NCBI GenBank assembly: GCA_963756545.1
Contig: CAVWNY010000008.1
Coordinates: 496,001-560,000, forward strand
Source of the DNA: DATFDN01 sp963756545
Lineage (GTDB): Bacteria > Pseudomonadota > Alphaproteobacteria > Acetobacterales > Acetobacteraceae
Reading direction: 5' to 3'
Length of the DNA: 64,000 bases
Shown: positions 36,183 through 45,756 of the stretch, piece after piece
How positions within the stretch are numbered: position 1 is the first letter of the stretch
Layout: every line of letters starts with the position of its first letter
Made by a program: the position numbers and the translations under genes
The notes under the pieces: generated by a model
What the model was told of the DNA's origin: nothing
What the model saw: only the letters and a program-made list of their open reading frames with translations
Databases searched by the model: none

Positions 36183-37567
36183 GCGCGCTGAACCCGGTCG
36201 AGCCGCTGCGCCGCTTTTTCGAGGCGGCGCGCGGCGCGGGCGTGCGGATTTCGCCGGCCGAGAGCATCGACGCGGTGCGCGCGGTCGAGGTGGTGGGCTA
36301 CGCCGACCGCGCGGTGCTGCGCGACACGCTGGGGCTGGTGCTGGCCAAGACCGTCGAGGAGAAGGCGGCCTTTGGCGAATGCTTCGATCTCTACTTCAAG
36401 CGCGAGGACTTCGCCGCTCCCGGCCCCGACGAGGCGGCCTCGCCCGAGCAGGAACCGGGCGCGGCGATGCCGGGGCAGGGCGGCGGCGAGGGCGAGGGCA
36501 GCGGAACTGGCGGACTCTCGGGGATGCTGCTCGACAATGACCAGGCCGGTCTCGCCGCCTCGATGGAGGAGGCGGGCGAGGCAGCCGGCGTGCAGAACAT
36601 CCGCTTCTTCACTCAAAAGAACCTGTACGGCCGCCGCGTGCTGGACCGCATGGGCCTGCGCGAGGTGGAGCGCGAGATCACCGATCTGCATCGGGACGAC
36701 GAGGCCAATGGGCTGGGTCGCGCCCGACGGCTGGAGCGCGGAGTTGAGGGCCTGCGCGATCAGGTGCGCGACTACGTGGAGCGCAACCTGTTGCTGTTCG
36801 CCCGCGGCGAGAACGAGGAGTTCCGCGAGGAGCTGCTGAAATCGGCCCGCCTGTCGAACCTCGACCGGCGCGACTACGACCGGATGCGCGTGCTGGTGCG
36901 CGCGATCGCCAAGAAGCTCGCCACGCGCTACGCCAAGCCGCGCAAGCGCCGGCTGCGCGGCCAGCTCGACATCCGCCGCACCATGCGCCGCAACATGGGC
37001 TGGGGCGGCATCCCGATGGTGACGGTCTGGAAGGAGCGCCGCATCGAGAAGCCGCGCGTGATCGTGCTGTGCGACGTGTCGGGCTCGGTCGCCGCGATGG
37101 CGCAGTTCCTGCTGATGTTCCTCTATGCGCTGAACGAGGCGCTGTCGGACATCCGCAGCTTCGCCTTCGCCGGTTCCATGATCGAGGTGAGCGCCATCCT
37201 GGAGAGCGAGGCGATTGAGGCCGCGATCGCCAAGATTCTGGGCATCATCGGTTTCGGTTCGTCCAACTATGGCAACTCGCTGCGCGACTTCGAGGAGGGA
37301 TGGATGGGGATCGTGGACCGCAAGTCCACGGTCATCATCCTGGGCGACGCGCGCGGGAACCGCACCGAGCCGCGCGTGGACATCGTGCAGCGCCTGGCCG
37401 ACCGGGCGAAGCGGGTGATCTGGCTGAACCCCGAGTATCGCACGTCCTGGGGCACCGGAGATTCCGACATGTTCCGCTACGCGCCGCACTGCCAGATGGT
37501 GCGCGTGTGCACCACGCTGCGGGATCTGGAGCGCGTGGTGACGGATCTGCTGGAGATGACGCGGTAG
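36179..37567 (+). CDS. CoxE-like von Willebrand A domain protein
   Basis: 462 residues. An N-terminal helical part is followed by an acidic Gly-rich linker (about 80-115), a long charged helical region, and a C-terminal VWA domain with the MIDAS motif DVSGS near residue 301 and GDARGN later. It is the expected partner of the MoxR ATPase; the GTG start overlaps the moxR stop (GTGA). CoxD/CoxE pairs mature CO dehydrogenase and similar molybdoenzymes, but no such enzyme is encoded nearby, so the client is unknown. Confidence 0.9.
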   Translation: MSALNPVEPLRRFFEAARGAGVRISPAESIDAVRAVEVVGYADRAVLRDTLGLVLAKTVEEKAAFGECFDLYFKREDFAAPGPDEAASPEQEPGAAMPGQGGGEGEGSGTGGLSGMLLDNDQAGLAASMEEAGEAAGVQNIRFFTQKNLYGRRVLDRMGLREVEREITDLHRDDEANGLGRARRLERGVEGLRDQVRDYVERNLLLFARGENEEFREELLKSARLSNLDRRDYDRMRVLVRAIAKKLATRYAKPRKRRLRGQLDIRRTMRRNMGWGGIPMVTVWKERRIEKPRVIVLCDVSGSVAAMAQFLLMFLYALNEALSDIRSFAFAGSMIEVSAILESEAIEAAIAKILGIIGFGSSNYGNSLRDFEEGWMGIVDRKSTVIILGDARGNRTEPRVDIVQRLADRAKRVIWLNPEYRTSWGTGDSDMFRYAPHCQMVRVCTTLRDLERVVTDLLEMTR

Positions 37568-37590
37568 GGCGGCGATCTGGACCGCCGCCC
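37567..37590. terminator. Hairpin between convergent genes
   Basis: A perfect 8-bp inverted repeat GGGCGGCG/CGCCGCCC with an 8-base loop starts at the last base of the CoxE-like stop codon. A second short palindrome (CTCTCCCGGGCGGAGAG) follows. There is no T-run, so a factor-independent role is only possible. It separates convergent transcripts from the ahcY gene. Confidence 0.45.
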
Positions 37591-37621
37591 GCCTCTCCCG
37601 GGCGGAGAGTGATACAAGCCC

Positions 37622-38926
37622 TCAGTATCGATACAGCTCGTGCTTGAACGGCCCGCTCGCCGGTACGCCGATATACTCGGCCTGCTGGGGGCTGAGCCGG
37701 GTCAGCTTGGCGCCCACCTTCGCCAGATGCAGCGCCGCGACTTTCTCGTCCAGCGCCTTCGGGAGCGTGTACACCTTGCGCTCGTATTGGCCGGGCTTGG
37801 CGGTGAAGAGCTCGATCTGCGCGAGCACCTGGTTGGTGAACGAGGCGCTCATCACGAAGCTCGGATGGCCGGTGGCGTTGCCGAGGTTCACGAGCCGCCC
37901 CTCGGACAGCACGATCAGGCGCTTGTTGTCGGGAAACACCACCTCGTCCACCTGCGGCTTCACGTTCTCCCAGCGGTAGTTGCGCAGCGATTCGATCTGG
38001 ATCTCGGAATCGAAGTGACCGATGTTGCAGACGATGGCCCGGTGCTTCATGCGCCGCATGTGATCGAGCGTGATGACATCAAGGTTCCCCGTCGCGGTCA
38101 CGAAGATGTCGCCTACCGGCGCGGCGTCGTCCATCGTGACGACCTCGTAGCCCTCCATCGCCGCCTGCAGCGCGCAGATCGGGTCGATCTCGGTCACCAT
38201 CACGCGGCAGCCGGCGTTGCGGAGCGAGGCAGCCGAGCCCTTGCCCACGTCGCCGAACCCGTTCACCACCGCGACCTTGCCCGACATCATCACGTCGGTG
38301 CCGCGGCGGATGCCGTCGACCAGGGATTCCCGGACGCCGTAGAGATTGTCGAACTTCGATTTGGTGACGCTGTCGTTGACGTTGATCGCGGGCACCAGCA
38401 GCGTGCCGTCGCGCTGCATGTCGCGCAGCCGGTGCACGCCGGTCGTGGTCTCCTCAGACAGACCGCGCACGTCGGCCAGCATCTCCGGATATTTGTCGTG
38501 CATCAGCTTCGTCAGGTCGCCGCCGTCATCGAGGATCAGGTTCGGCGTCCACCCGTTCGGGCCGCGCACGCTCTGCTCGATGCACCACCAGAACTCCTCC
38601 TCGCTCATGCCTTTCCAGGCAAACACGGGCACGCCGGAGGCGGCGACGGCCGCGGCGGCGTGGTCCTGGGTCGAGAAGATGTTGCACGACGACCAGCGCA
38701 CGGTAGCGCCGAGCGCGCTCAGCGTGTCGATCAGCACCGCCGTCTGCACCGTCATGTGAAGGCAGCCGGCGATGCGCGCGCCGTTCAGCGGCTTGGCTGC
38801 GCCATACTCCTGGCGGACGGCCATCAGGCCGGGCATCTCGTCCTCGGCCATGGAGATTTCCTTGCGGCCCCACTCGGCGAGCGAGATGTCTTTCACTTTG
38901 TAGTCGATCGCGGTCCGGTCGGCCAT
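37622..38926 (-). CDS. ahcY: Adenosylhomocysteinase
   Basis: 434 residues. NAD-binding GFGDVGKG, substrate-site blocks HMTVQTAVLI and CNIFSTQDHAAAA, and the C-terminal KHELYRY tail (Lys and Tyr complete the neighbouring subunit's NAD site) are all present, as is the HPSFVMSASF hinge. It splits S-adenosylhomocysteine to adenosine and homocysteine, clearing the inhibitor of SAM-dependent methylation. Two ATGs lie in tandem; AGGAG is 6 bases from the second (38926) and 3 from the first (38929), so I prefer the second. I looked for a SAH riboswitch upstream and could not support one. Confidence 0.97.
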   Translation of the reverse strand: MADRTAIDYKVKDISLAEWGRKEISMAEDEMPGLMAVRQEYGAAKPLNGARIAGCLHMTVQTAVLIDTLSALGATVRWSSCNIFSTQDHAAAAVAASGVPVFAWKGMSEEEFWWCIEQSVRGPNGWTPNLILDDGGDLTKLMHDKYPEMLADVRGLSEETTTGVHRLRDMQRDGTLLVPAINVNDSVTKSKFDNLYGVRESLVDGIRRGTDVMMSGKVAVVNGFGDVGKGSAASLRNAGCRVMVTEIDPICALQAAMEGYEVVTMDDAAPVGDIFVTATGNLDVITLDHMRRMKHRAIVCNIGHFDSEIQIESLRNYRWENVKPQVDEVVFPDNKRLIVLSEGRLVNLGNATGHPSFVMSASFTNQVLAQIELFTAKPGQYERKVYTLPKALDEKVAALHLAKVGAKLTRLSPQQAEYIGVPASGPFKHELYRY

Positions 38927-39109
38927 CATGGGCTCCTGGCAGGGTCGCGGACCCTATAGGGAAGGCGGGGGGGCGGGCGCAATGCCGGGAGCGGAGAAAA
39001 GGAGCGCGCCGATGAGAACCCATCGGACTCCTGGAGAGCGCGAGAGGGAGTAGGGCAACCGGGCCGGCCGGGGGCTGTTGAGCCGGAAGCCCCAATCAGG
39101 ACATGATCC

Positions 39110-39529
39110 ATGGCCACCTATCTCCCTACCACGACTTCTGACCTCACGGCCGCCCTGCCGGCTTACGTGACGAACCCGCTCACGCTGGCCCGCTCGCTTG
39201 GATGGTTGAGTCTCGGGCTCGGGCTCTCCGAGCTGCTGGCCGGCGCAAACCTGAACCGCGGCCTGGGCGTGCGCGGTTGGGCCGGGCTGACGCGGTTCTT
39301 CGGGCTGCGGGAAATCGGCGCCGGCGTGGGGCTGGTGGCCGCGCGCCGGCTCGGCCCGTGGATGTGGGCGCGCGTGGCGGGTGATGCGTTGGACCTGGCG
39401 GCGCTGACGGCCGCGCTCGTGGCGACCGACAAGCGGCGGCCCCGGCTCGGCGGCGCGCTGGCAGTGGTGGCCGCGATCACGGCACTCGACGTGGTGTGCG
39501 CCGTGCAATTGCACCGCCGCGGATTATGA
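39110..39529 (+). CDS. Small integral membrane protein, unknown function
   Basis: 139 residues with about four hydrophobic segments (roughly 24-43, 65-80, 88-108 and 113-132). It contains GLTRFFGLREIGAGVGL and RVAGDALDLAALTAAL, a pattern seen in small membrane proteins found with SRPBCC/cyclase-dehydrase genes, but no such partner is adjacent. CAGGA lies about 9 bases before the ATG. It diverges from ahcY and converges with the penicillin-binding protein gene. Function is unknown. Confidence 0.75.
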   Translation: MATYLPTTTSDLTAALPAYVTNPLTLARSLGWLSLGLGLSELLAGANLNRGLGVRGWAGLTRFFGLREIGAGVGLVAARRLGPWMWARVAGDALDLAALTAALVATDKRRPRLGGALAVVAAITALDVVCAVQLHRRGL

Positions 39530-39555
39530 CTGCCCTGGCTACCGGAGTCCCCCCA

Positions 39556-41400
39556 CTACCGAAGCGAGATCGCGATGTCGTGGAAGAGCTGGGCCGGCAG
39601 CGTGCCGCCCAGCACGTTTTTCATCGGCTGATCCTCGTCGTTGCCAAGCCAGACGCCGATCATCCGGCCGCCCACGCAGCCGATGAACCAAGCGTCCCGG
39701 AAATCCTGCGTCGTTCCCGTTTTGCCCGCCACCGCGCGGCCCGGCAAGGCGGCCAGACGGCCGGTGCCGCGGGAGACCACTGCGCCGAGCATCCGCGCCA
39801 TCATCCGCGCGTAGTCCGGCGCGATCACCTGCGCCGGCGGCGTGATCCGCGCCGCCACCGTGCGCCCCTCGGCTGAAACGGCGGCCAGCCCGAAGGGCGT
39901 GACGCGCCGGCCGCCGTTGAAGAAGGCGCCATAGGCGCCCGTCAGCTCCAGCAGTCCGACCTCCCCGGTCCCGAGTGCGAGGGAGGCGTTGTCGGGCAGC
40001 CGGTCGGCGATGCCGAGCTTTGCCGCAACGCCGGCCACCGCGCGTGGACCGCCCGCTTTCAGCAGCAGCCGTACCGAGACGGTGTTGATCGATTGCGCCA
40101 GCGCCTCCTCGACGGTGATCTCGCCGAGGAAATGATGCTCGAAATTCTGCGGGGTCCATTGGCCCAGGCGGATCGGCGCGTCCGTCACCCTGTCGTCCGG
40201 ACGCACCCCGCGCTCCAGCGCGGCGAGCCAGATGAAGGGCTTGAAGGCCGAGCCGGGCTGCCGGCGCGCGAGCGTCGCCCGGTTGAACGGCGATTCGCGG
40301 TAGTCGCGGCCGCCGACCATCGCGCGCACCGCGCCCGTCGCCGCGTCCAGCACGACGATGGCGCCCTCGGTCACGCCATGCGCTGCCCCCGACCTCCGCA
40401 GCAGGGCGGCCAGACGCTGCTCGGCCACGGCTTGCGTCGGTCGATCGAGCGTCGTCCGCAGCGCGGCGTCCTCGCCCTGAGGCAGCAGCGCCTCGGCCTG
40501 CGCTGCCGCCCAGTCCGCGAACCAACCCGCCTCGGTCACACGCCCGCCGGAAAAGCGGATCTGGCGGGTCGCCTCGTCCGCCTCCGCCTGGCTGATGTCG
40601 CCGGAAATAACCATCGCGCTCAGCACCTGACGCGCCCGCACCGCGGCGGCCGAGGGATCGACGCGCGGGTTGAAGCGGGAGGGCGCGCGCGGCAAGCCGG
40701 CCAGCACCGCCGCCTGCCACAAGCTCAGTCGCCGCGCGGGGATGCCGAAATACAGTCGCGCGGCGGCGTCGATCCCATAGGCGCCCGACCCGAAATAGAC
40801 GCGGTTGAGCCAGATCTCCAGCACCTGCTGGCGCGTGAAATGCCGGGCGAGCCAGATTGTCAGCATCAGCTCCTGCACCTTGCGCCGGAAGGTGCGCGCA
40901 TTGGTCAGGAACAGGTTCTTGGCGACCTGCTGGGTGATGGTGGAGCCGCCCTGCACGATCCCCCCGCGCAGGATATCGGTGATGGCGGCGCGCGCCATGC
41001 CGATCGGGTCGATCCCCGGCTCATGCCAGAAGCGCCGGTCCTCGATCGCGACCGCCGCCGCGGGGACATAGCGGGGCAGGTCACGCAGCCGCATCGGCTC
41101 GCCCACGATGTCGCCGAACGAGGCGAAGACGCGCCCGCCCGAGTCCTCCAGCGTGAGGCTGGGCCGGCGCGCGGCGTCCAGCGCCGTTTCGGGACGCGGC
41201 AGGTCGCGCGCGAACCACAGCAGCACGGCGACGATCCCCAGCGTCGCCCAGATCGCCCCGATCAGCCCCAGCCGCAGCCGCCCCGGCCAGCGCCGGCGCG
41301 CCCCACCCGCCACGCCGGCGTGCGACATGGGGTTCGGCGAACCCGCGAGGGCAGGCTGCGGCGCCGGGCGGCGGGGGTTGGACGCGGAAGCGCGCGGCAT
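39556..41400 (-). CDS. PBP1-type bifunctional peptidoglycan glycosyltransferase/transpeptidase
   Basis: 614 residues. A cytosolic start and one membrane anchor (about 45-63) lead into a family 51 glycosyltransferase with the catalytic Glu120 in AIEDRRFWHEPG and the GGSTITQQVAKNLFL block. The transpeptidase domain has SxxK in PGSAFKPF (Ser near 384), SIN and KTGTT. It polymerises and crosslinks peptidoglycan in the periplasm. It is shorter than PBP1a (about 800), lacking an OB domain and C-terminal extension, more like the compact class A enzymes of alphaproteobacteria. The start is uncertain within the first 25 residues (a second Met at 25). Confidence 0.92.
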   Translation of the reverse strand: MPRASASNPRRPAPQPALAGSPNPMSHAGVAGGARRRWPGRLRLGLIGAIWATLGIVAVLLWFARDLPRPETALDAARRPSLTLEDSGGRVFASFGDIVGEPMRLRDLPRYVPAAAVAIEDRRFWHEPGIDPIGMARAAITDILRGGIVQGGSTITQQVAKNLFLTNARTFRRKVQELMLTIWLARHFTRQQVLEIWLNRVYFGSGAYGIDAAARLYFGIPARRLSLWQAAVLAGLPRAPSRFNPRVDPSAAAVRARQVLSAMVISGDISQAEADEATRQIRFSGGRVTEAGWFADWAAAQAEALLPQGEDAALRTTLDRPTQAVAEQRLAALLRRSGAAHGVTEGAIVVLDAATGAVRAMVGGRDYRESPFNRATLARRQPGSAFKPFIWLAALERGVRPDDRVTDAPIRLGQWTPQNFEHHFLGEITVEEALAQSINTVSVRLLLKAGGPRAVAGVAAKLGIADRLPDNASLALGTGEVGLLELTGAYGAFFNGGRRVTPFGLAAVSAEGRTVAARITPPAQVIAPDYARMMARMLGAVVSRGTGRLAALPGRAVAGKTGTTQDFRDAWFIGCVGGRMIGVWLGNDEDQPMKNVLGGTLPAQLFHDIAISLR

Positions 41401-41515
41401 TGGGTTCTCCGGGGCCGGCCAGTGTGGCCGATCGGGCCGGCGTGACGAAAGCCCGTCGTTGCGGTCAGCGGCCGTCCCGATCAGGATGGCGCGACAAAGC
41501 GGCGGAGACGATCGG

Positions 41516-42427
41516 ATGAAGGGCCTGTTTTTGGATGCGGTCGATGATCTGGGCGCGGTGTTCCGCCGCGTGGCCCGCCCGGACGACCCGCCGGTGGACG
41601 TGAACGAGCAGGCCGACGTGGCGCCCGAGGAGTTGCCGGGCCTGCTTTCCGGCTACGATTTCGTGCTGGACGACCACAGCCAGATGCCGACCGCGGCGAT
41701 GCGCGCCTGCCCCGGCCTGCGCCACGTCATCTTCCTCGGCACCGGCGCACGCAGCTACATGAACCCCGAGGAGCTGGCCGGCCTGGGCATCACCGTCCAC
41801 ATCATCAGGGGCTACGGCGATACGGCGGTCGCCGAGCACACCATCGCGCTGATGTGGGCCGCCGCGCGCGACATCGCGCGGATGGACCGGGGCATGCGCG
41901 CGGGCGCGTGGGTCCGCACCGAGGGGCCGCAGCTCACGGGCAAGACCATCGGCCTGATCGGCTATGGCGGGATCGGCGCCGAGGTCGCGCGGCTCGCCGG
42001 CGGGATGGGGATGCGCGTTCTGGCCTGGAACCGCACGGCGAAAGCCGCGCCGGGCGTGCGCTTCGTCGATCTCGACATGCTGCTGGCGGAGAGCGACGTC
42101 GTCTCGCTGCACCTGCTGCTGAACGAGGAGACCCGGGGCTTGCTGTCGGCCGGGCGCCTGGCGCGAATGCGCCCCGGCGCGATCTTGGTGAATACCGCGC
42201 GCGGCGCTCTGGTGGATGAGGCGGCGTTGGTGGATGCGCTCCGCGCGGGTCGGCTGCGCCACGCCGCGTTGGACGTGTTCACCGAAGAGCCGCTGCCGGC
42301 CGGACATCCGCTCGCCGGCCTCGAAAACGTTACCCTCTCCGCCCACAGCGCTTTTCGCACGCCGGAATCGAGCGAGACGCTGCTGCGCCGCGCCTTGGAC
42401 ATCGCGCGGGACGTGGCGCGCCAGTGA
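41516..42427 (+). CDS. D-2-hydroxyacid dehydrogenase family protein
   Basis: 303 residues. The NAD-binding motif GYGGIGAEVARLAGG is central; the catalytic Arg (NTARGAL) and Glu (FTEEPL) are visible, and His is expected in LSAHSAFRTPE near the C-terminus. It would reversibly reduce a 2-keto acid with NAD(P)H. GGAG lies about 8 bases before the ATG at 41516; the frame is open far upstream but that is antisense to the PBP gene. The substrate is unknown; it differs clearly from the second family member at 59607. Confidence 0.88.
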   Translation: MKGLFLDAVDDLGAVFRRVARPDDPPVDVNEQADVAPEELPGLLSGYDFVLDDHSQMPTAAMRACPGLRHVIFLGTGARSYMNPEELAGLGITVHIIRGYGDTAVAEHTIALMWAAARDIARMDRGMRAGAWVRTEGPQLTGKTIGLIGYGGIGAEVARLAGGMGMRVLAWNRTAKAAPGVRFVDLDMLLAESDVVSLHLLLNEETRGLLSAGRLARMRPGAILVNTARGALVDEAALVDALRAGRLRHAALDVFTEEPLPAGHPLAGLENVTLSAHSAFRTPESSETLLRRALDIARDVARQ

Positions 42428-42460
42428 GGTGATGCGCGCCGCCGCGGCTTGCGATCCGGC

Positions 42461-43859
42461 TCACCGCATCGGTCTGGCGTAGGTCGCCCCATCCGGGTGC
42501 CAGGGAGAGAACCCCATTGGTCGCGCCGGCGCCTTCCGAAGCTGTGCTGTGCCGCATATCACCGCGCCGACCATGATGCAGTAAATGGAGTCCTTCCGCC
42601 CGAACGAGTTCGAGGTGGAGCCCACCACATAATAGGAAACGACCGCCAGGACGTACGCCAGTGGAACCCCCCTGACCAACCGCGCGACAAAGATTGCCAG
42701 CCCGATCAGCCAAACCGCGAAGCCGATCGCACCCAGGAACATAAACATCAGAATCCAGGGATTTTCGATATCTGCTCCCAGGCCGTGACTCAAGAGATAG
42801 GCGATCTCGGATTCCCGATTTAACGAGACGCCCAGCCACCATTCTTGGGGCGACATCATGTTGATGGCGTCAAGTGCGACGACCCGAGCGTCCGCGCTCT
42901 GGTCCCAAAGCCCGGTTTCGGCAAGTCGGTCCCCTAGGGAGGAATCGATCAGTATGGACAGGCCACCAATAAGGACGATCGGAAGGACAATCAGGCTCCC
43001 CAGCAGTAGCCATATGCCAAGCACGGACAGACGTCCTGAACGGATCGCATTCCGTGCCTGAAGGATGCCCCAGACGCCCAATCCGGCCACCGAGTACGCA
43101 AGCGCAATTCGACCGCCAAAAGCCACGAGGGACAGGAAATAAATGACGACCAAAGGCACTTTCACCCGCGCGGAAATGCTCGTGCCGAGCAGGACCGAAG
43201 ATTGCAATGGACGTAAGCTGTCCATTTGTCAGCGGGTGGCCGATGAGGGCGGAGGCGCGAAAATATTGCTCGTGCAGAACCGACCACGTGGGGTCGAAAC
43301 TCAAGACCCGGACTCTGAAAACGCCCTCGTAGATCCCTATCCCGGAATTGAGGGCGGTGAGGCCTATGAAGACATACAATCCTCTACGGAGCATGCCTCT
43401 CGGGGCATACGACAGCACGATCGCGGCGATCGCCGGGGTCCAATGGGTGTCCACCATCACGGAGATGCCGGCAATCCCGCTGCGATAGACCACCCAGACC
43501 GACAGCAGCAGATTGATCGCGAGAGTGATGCAAAACGCCGGCAGCTTCCAGCTGACCTCGGCAAACCGGGAGATCGGATCCCCGCGCGACGACAGCAGGA
43601 CGAGCAAAGAAGTGATGATACAAATGCTACCGGGATGAATTTTCTGCCATGGCGGCCCCCCCTGAGCCGAATCAAGAACTCCCAACGCGTCTAGAAGCGG
43701 ATAGGACAAGACGAAATGGAGCAGCAGGCCGAACAGGCAGACCAAGCTCGCGGCCGGCGCCGTGTCGCCGACCAGGGACGTGCGGTCCCAGCGCAGGTCG
43801 GCGGCCGCTTGACGCCGCCTCCCATCCATCGCGACGCGCAGGTCTGCCGACAATTTCAT
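42461..43859 (-). pseudogene. VpsF/O-antigen-polymerase-like membrane protein, frameshifted
   Basis: Two overlapping frames make one protein. The upstream frame (43859 down to about 43197) encodes a basic N-terminus and about five membrane segments, up to ASALIGHPLTNGQLTSIAIF. The downstream frame resumes at VLLGTSISARVKVPL and carries LVAFGGR and further membrane segments to the end. Total length would be about 465 residues, matching the VpsF-like polysaccharide polymerase/ligase family. Removing one G near 43195 restores the frame. Local base composition is visibly less GC-rich than in neighbours, suggesting acquisition. No other polysaccharide genes adjoin it. Confidence 0.75.
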
Positions 43860-44118
43860 CTATTGGGCCTCGGTCACGCAGTCGCATGGGCGGGCGACAC
43901 GCCCGCTTTCCGGCAATCTGCTGGAATGACACCCCATACTCAAGCGTCTCGCGCCGCGAGGCGGCGTCGGCGATTCGCGTTCTTGTGACTAGCTCGCATT
44001 CGCAACTCGGCGCCGAGCCCGATTGGACAGAGCCACTTGAACAGCGAACCGAATCGGTGAAGATGCGCCGTCACCGTGCCGGGGCGGTCTCCCCGGCTCT
44101 CCTCGCACGGGCAGGGGC

Positions 44119-44973
44119 ATGAGCGATCACGCGCACGGCGCACCCGTTCCGGCCAGTTCCGGACTGAAGCAGCCTTACCACCTTGTCGATCCCAGCCCGT
44201 GGCCCATCATCGGCGCGCTCGGCGGGGCGCTGATATTTGTCGGCATCGTTCTCGCGGCGCATTTCGGCAGCTACGTGGCGCTGGTCATCGGCTGCCTCGT
44301 GGTGTTCACCACGATGTATTTCTGGTGGCGCGAGGTGATCCGCGAGAGCCGAACGCCCGGCCTGCACTCGCCCGTCGTGCGGCTGGGCCTGCGCTACGGG
44401 ATGATGTTCTTCATCAGCAGCGAGGTGATGTTCTTCGTCGCCTTCTTCTGGGCTTTCTTCAACTACGCGCTGTTCCCCGAAAACGTGGCCGGTCTGGCGA
44501 CCCCGGTGTGGCCCCCGCCCAACATTCACACCTTCGACCCGTTCCACATTCCGATCCTGAACACGATGATCCTGCTGCTATCGGGCACCACGATCACCTG
44601 GGCGCATCACTGCCTGATCGAGGACGACCGGAAGGGGCTGGTCACCGGGCTGGCTTTCACGTTCCTGCTCGGGATGGCGTTCACCGCCTGCCAGGTGATC
44701 GAGTACTCGGACGCGCCATTCAAGTTCGTGGGCGGCGGCATCTATCCGTCGGTGTTCTTCCTGGCGACCGGCTTTCATGGCTTCCACGTCATCGTCGGCA
44801 CCTGCTTCCTGATCGTCTGCTGGTTCCGCGCGCGAGCCGGGCAGTTCACCCCGCAACGTCATTTCGGCTTCGAGGCTGCCGCGTGGTACTGGCACTTCGT
44901 CGATGTCGTATGGCTGTTTCTGTTCGTCTGCATCTACTGGTGGGGGGCCAGCCCTGTCGTCGCCCCGCCCTGA
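44119..44973 (+). CDS. coxC: Cytochrome c oxidase subunit III
   Basis: 284 residues with seven membrane segments and the subunit III signatures HPYHLVDPSPWP-type start (KQPYHLVDPSPWPI), RYGMMFFISSEVMFF (with the conserved Glu), and TGFHGFHVIVG near the end. It is a structural subunit of the aa3-type terminal oxidase in the cytoplasmic membrane. Subunits I and II are not in the window; surf1 follows 57 bp on. GCAGGGGC precedes the ATG. The 260 bp upstream, after the frameshifted polymerase gene, holds no gene I can support and probably carries the promoter or the end of an older operon. Confidence 0.95.
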   Translation: MSDHAHGAPVPASSGLKQPYHLVDPSPWPIIGALGGALIFVGIVLAAHFGSYVALVIGCLVVFTTMYFWWREVIRESRTPGLHSPVVRLGLRYGMMFFISSEVMFFVAFFWAFFNYALFPENVAGLATPVWPPPNIHTFDPFHIPILNTMILLLSGTTITWAHHCLIEDDRKGLVTGLAFTFLLGMAFTACQVIEYSDAPFKFVGGGIYPSVFFLATGFHGFHVIVGTCFLIVCWFRARAGQFTPQRHFGFEAAAWYWHFVDVVWLFLFVCIYWWGASPVVAPP

Positions 44974-45030
44974 GCGGCAGCCAGATGGGGTTGTAGGCCG
45001 CTCGTCCGGTCGCATCTCCCGATCCAACCC

Positions 45031-45756
45031 ATGACCCACGCCGCCACCGACATATCGCACCCAACCAGGCACCGGGTTGGAGTGGGTGCGTTGCTCTGGC
45101 CGGGCATCAGCACGCTGATGATGCTCCTTGTGCTGCTCGCCCTCGGCGCCTGGCAGGTTCGGCGTCTCGCCTGGAAGGAGGCCATTCTGGCCCGGATCGC
45201 GGCGGCCGAGGCGGCGCCTGCCGTGTCGCTGCCGGCCGTGCCGGGTCCGTTTCTGAAGGTCAGCGCCACCGGCCATTTCTTGCCCAACCCCGCCGCGCTC
45301 TACGGGGTGGAGGTGCGGGATTCCGTCGCTGGGGTACCGACGATGGGATGGCAGCACCTCGTGCCGTTCGTGACCGGGGGACGGGTGATCCTGGTCGATC
45401 GCGGCTGGGTGCCGGACGATGTCGCCGCGCCCGCGCCCGCCGGATCGGTGACGATCACCGGCTATGCCCGGCCTACGGAGCAGCCGCGAAGATTCGGCGC
45501 CTCGGATGATCCAGCGCGCCGACAGTTCTTTACGCTGGACCCAGCGCGGATCGCGGCCGCGCTGGGCCTGCCCCCCGTCGCGCCATTCACGCTGGTAGCG
45601 CTCGGCCCGACCCGGCCCGGCGTGTTCCCGGTCCCCGCCGAGCACCTGCCGGAGCCGCCCAACAATCACCTCTCCTACGCGATCACCTGGTTCGGCCTCG
45701 CCGCCGCTCTGCTTGTCGTGTTCACCACCTGGGTGCGCAAGAGGCTGTCCGCATGA
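45031..45756 (+). CDS. surf1: SURF1 family cytochrome oxidase assembly protein
   Basis: 241 residues with one membrane segment near each end (about 24-42 and 213-232), GAWQVRRLAWKE after the first, and the VDRGWVP and NNHLSYAITWF motifs typical of SURF1. The protein helps heme a insertion into subunit I. It follows coxIII and overlaps the M32 carboxypeptidase start by 4 bases (ATGA), so the three genes are likely one transcript. Confidence 0.92.
   Translation: MTHAATDISHPTRHRVGVGALLWPGISTLMMLLVLLALGAWQVRRLAWKEAILARIAAAEAAPAVSLPAVPGPFLKVSATGHFLPNPAALYGVEVRDSVAGVPTMGWQHLVPFVTGGRVILVDRGWVPDDVAAPAPAGSVTITGYARPTEQPRRFGASDDPARRQFFTLDPARIAAALGLPPVAPFTLVALGPTRPGVFPVPAEHLPEPPNNHLSYAITWFGLAAALLVVFTTWVRKRLSA

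Noticed and set aside
38930..39109. SAH or SAM riboswitch upstream of ahcY
   Set aside because: The 180-bp leader contains GC-rich stems but I could not find the conserved core of a known SAH or SAM riboswitch.
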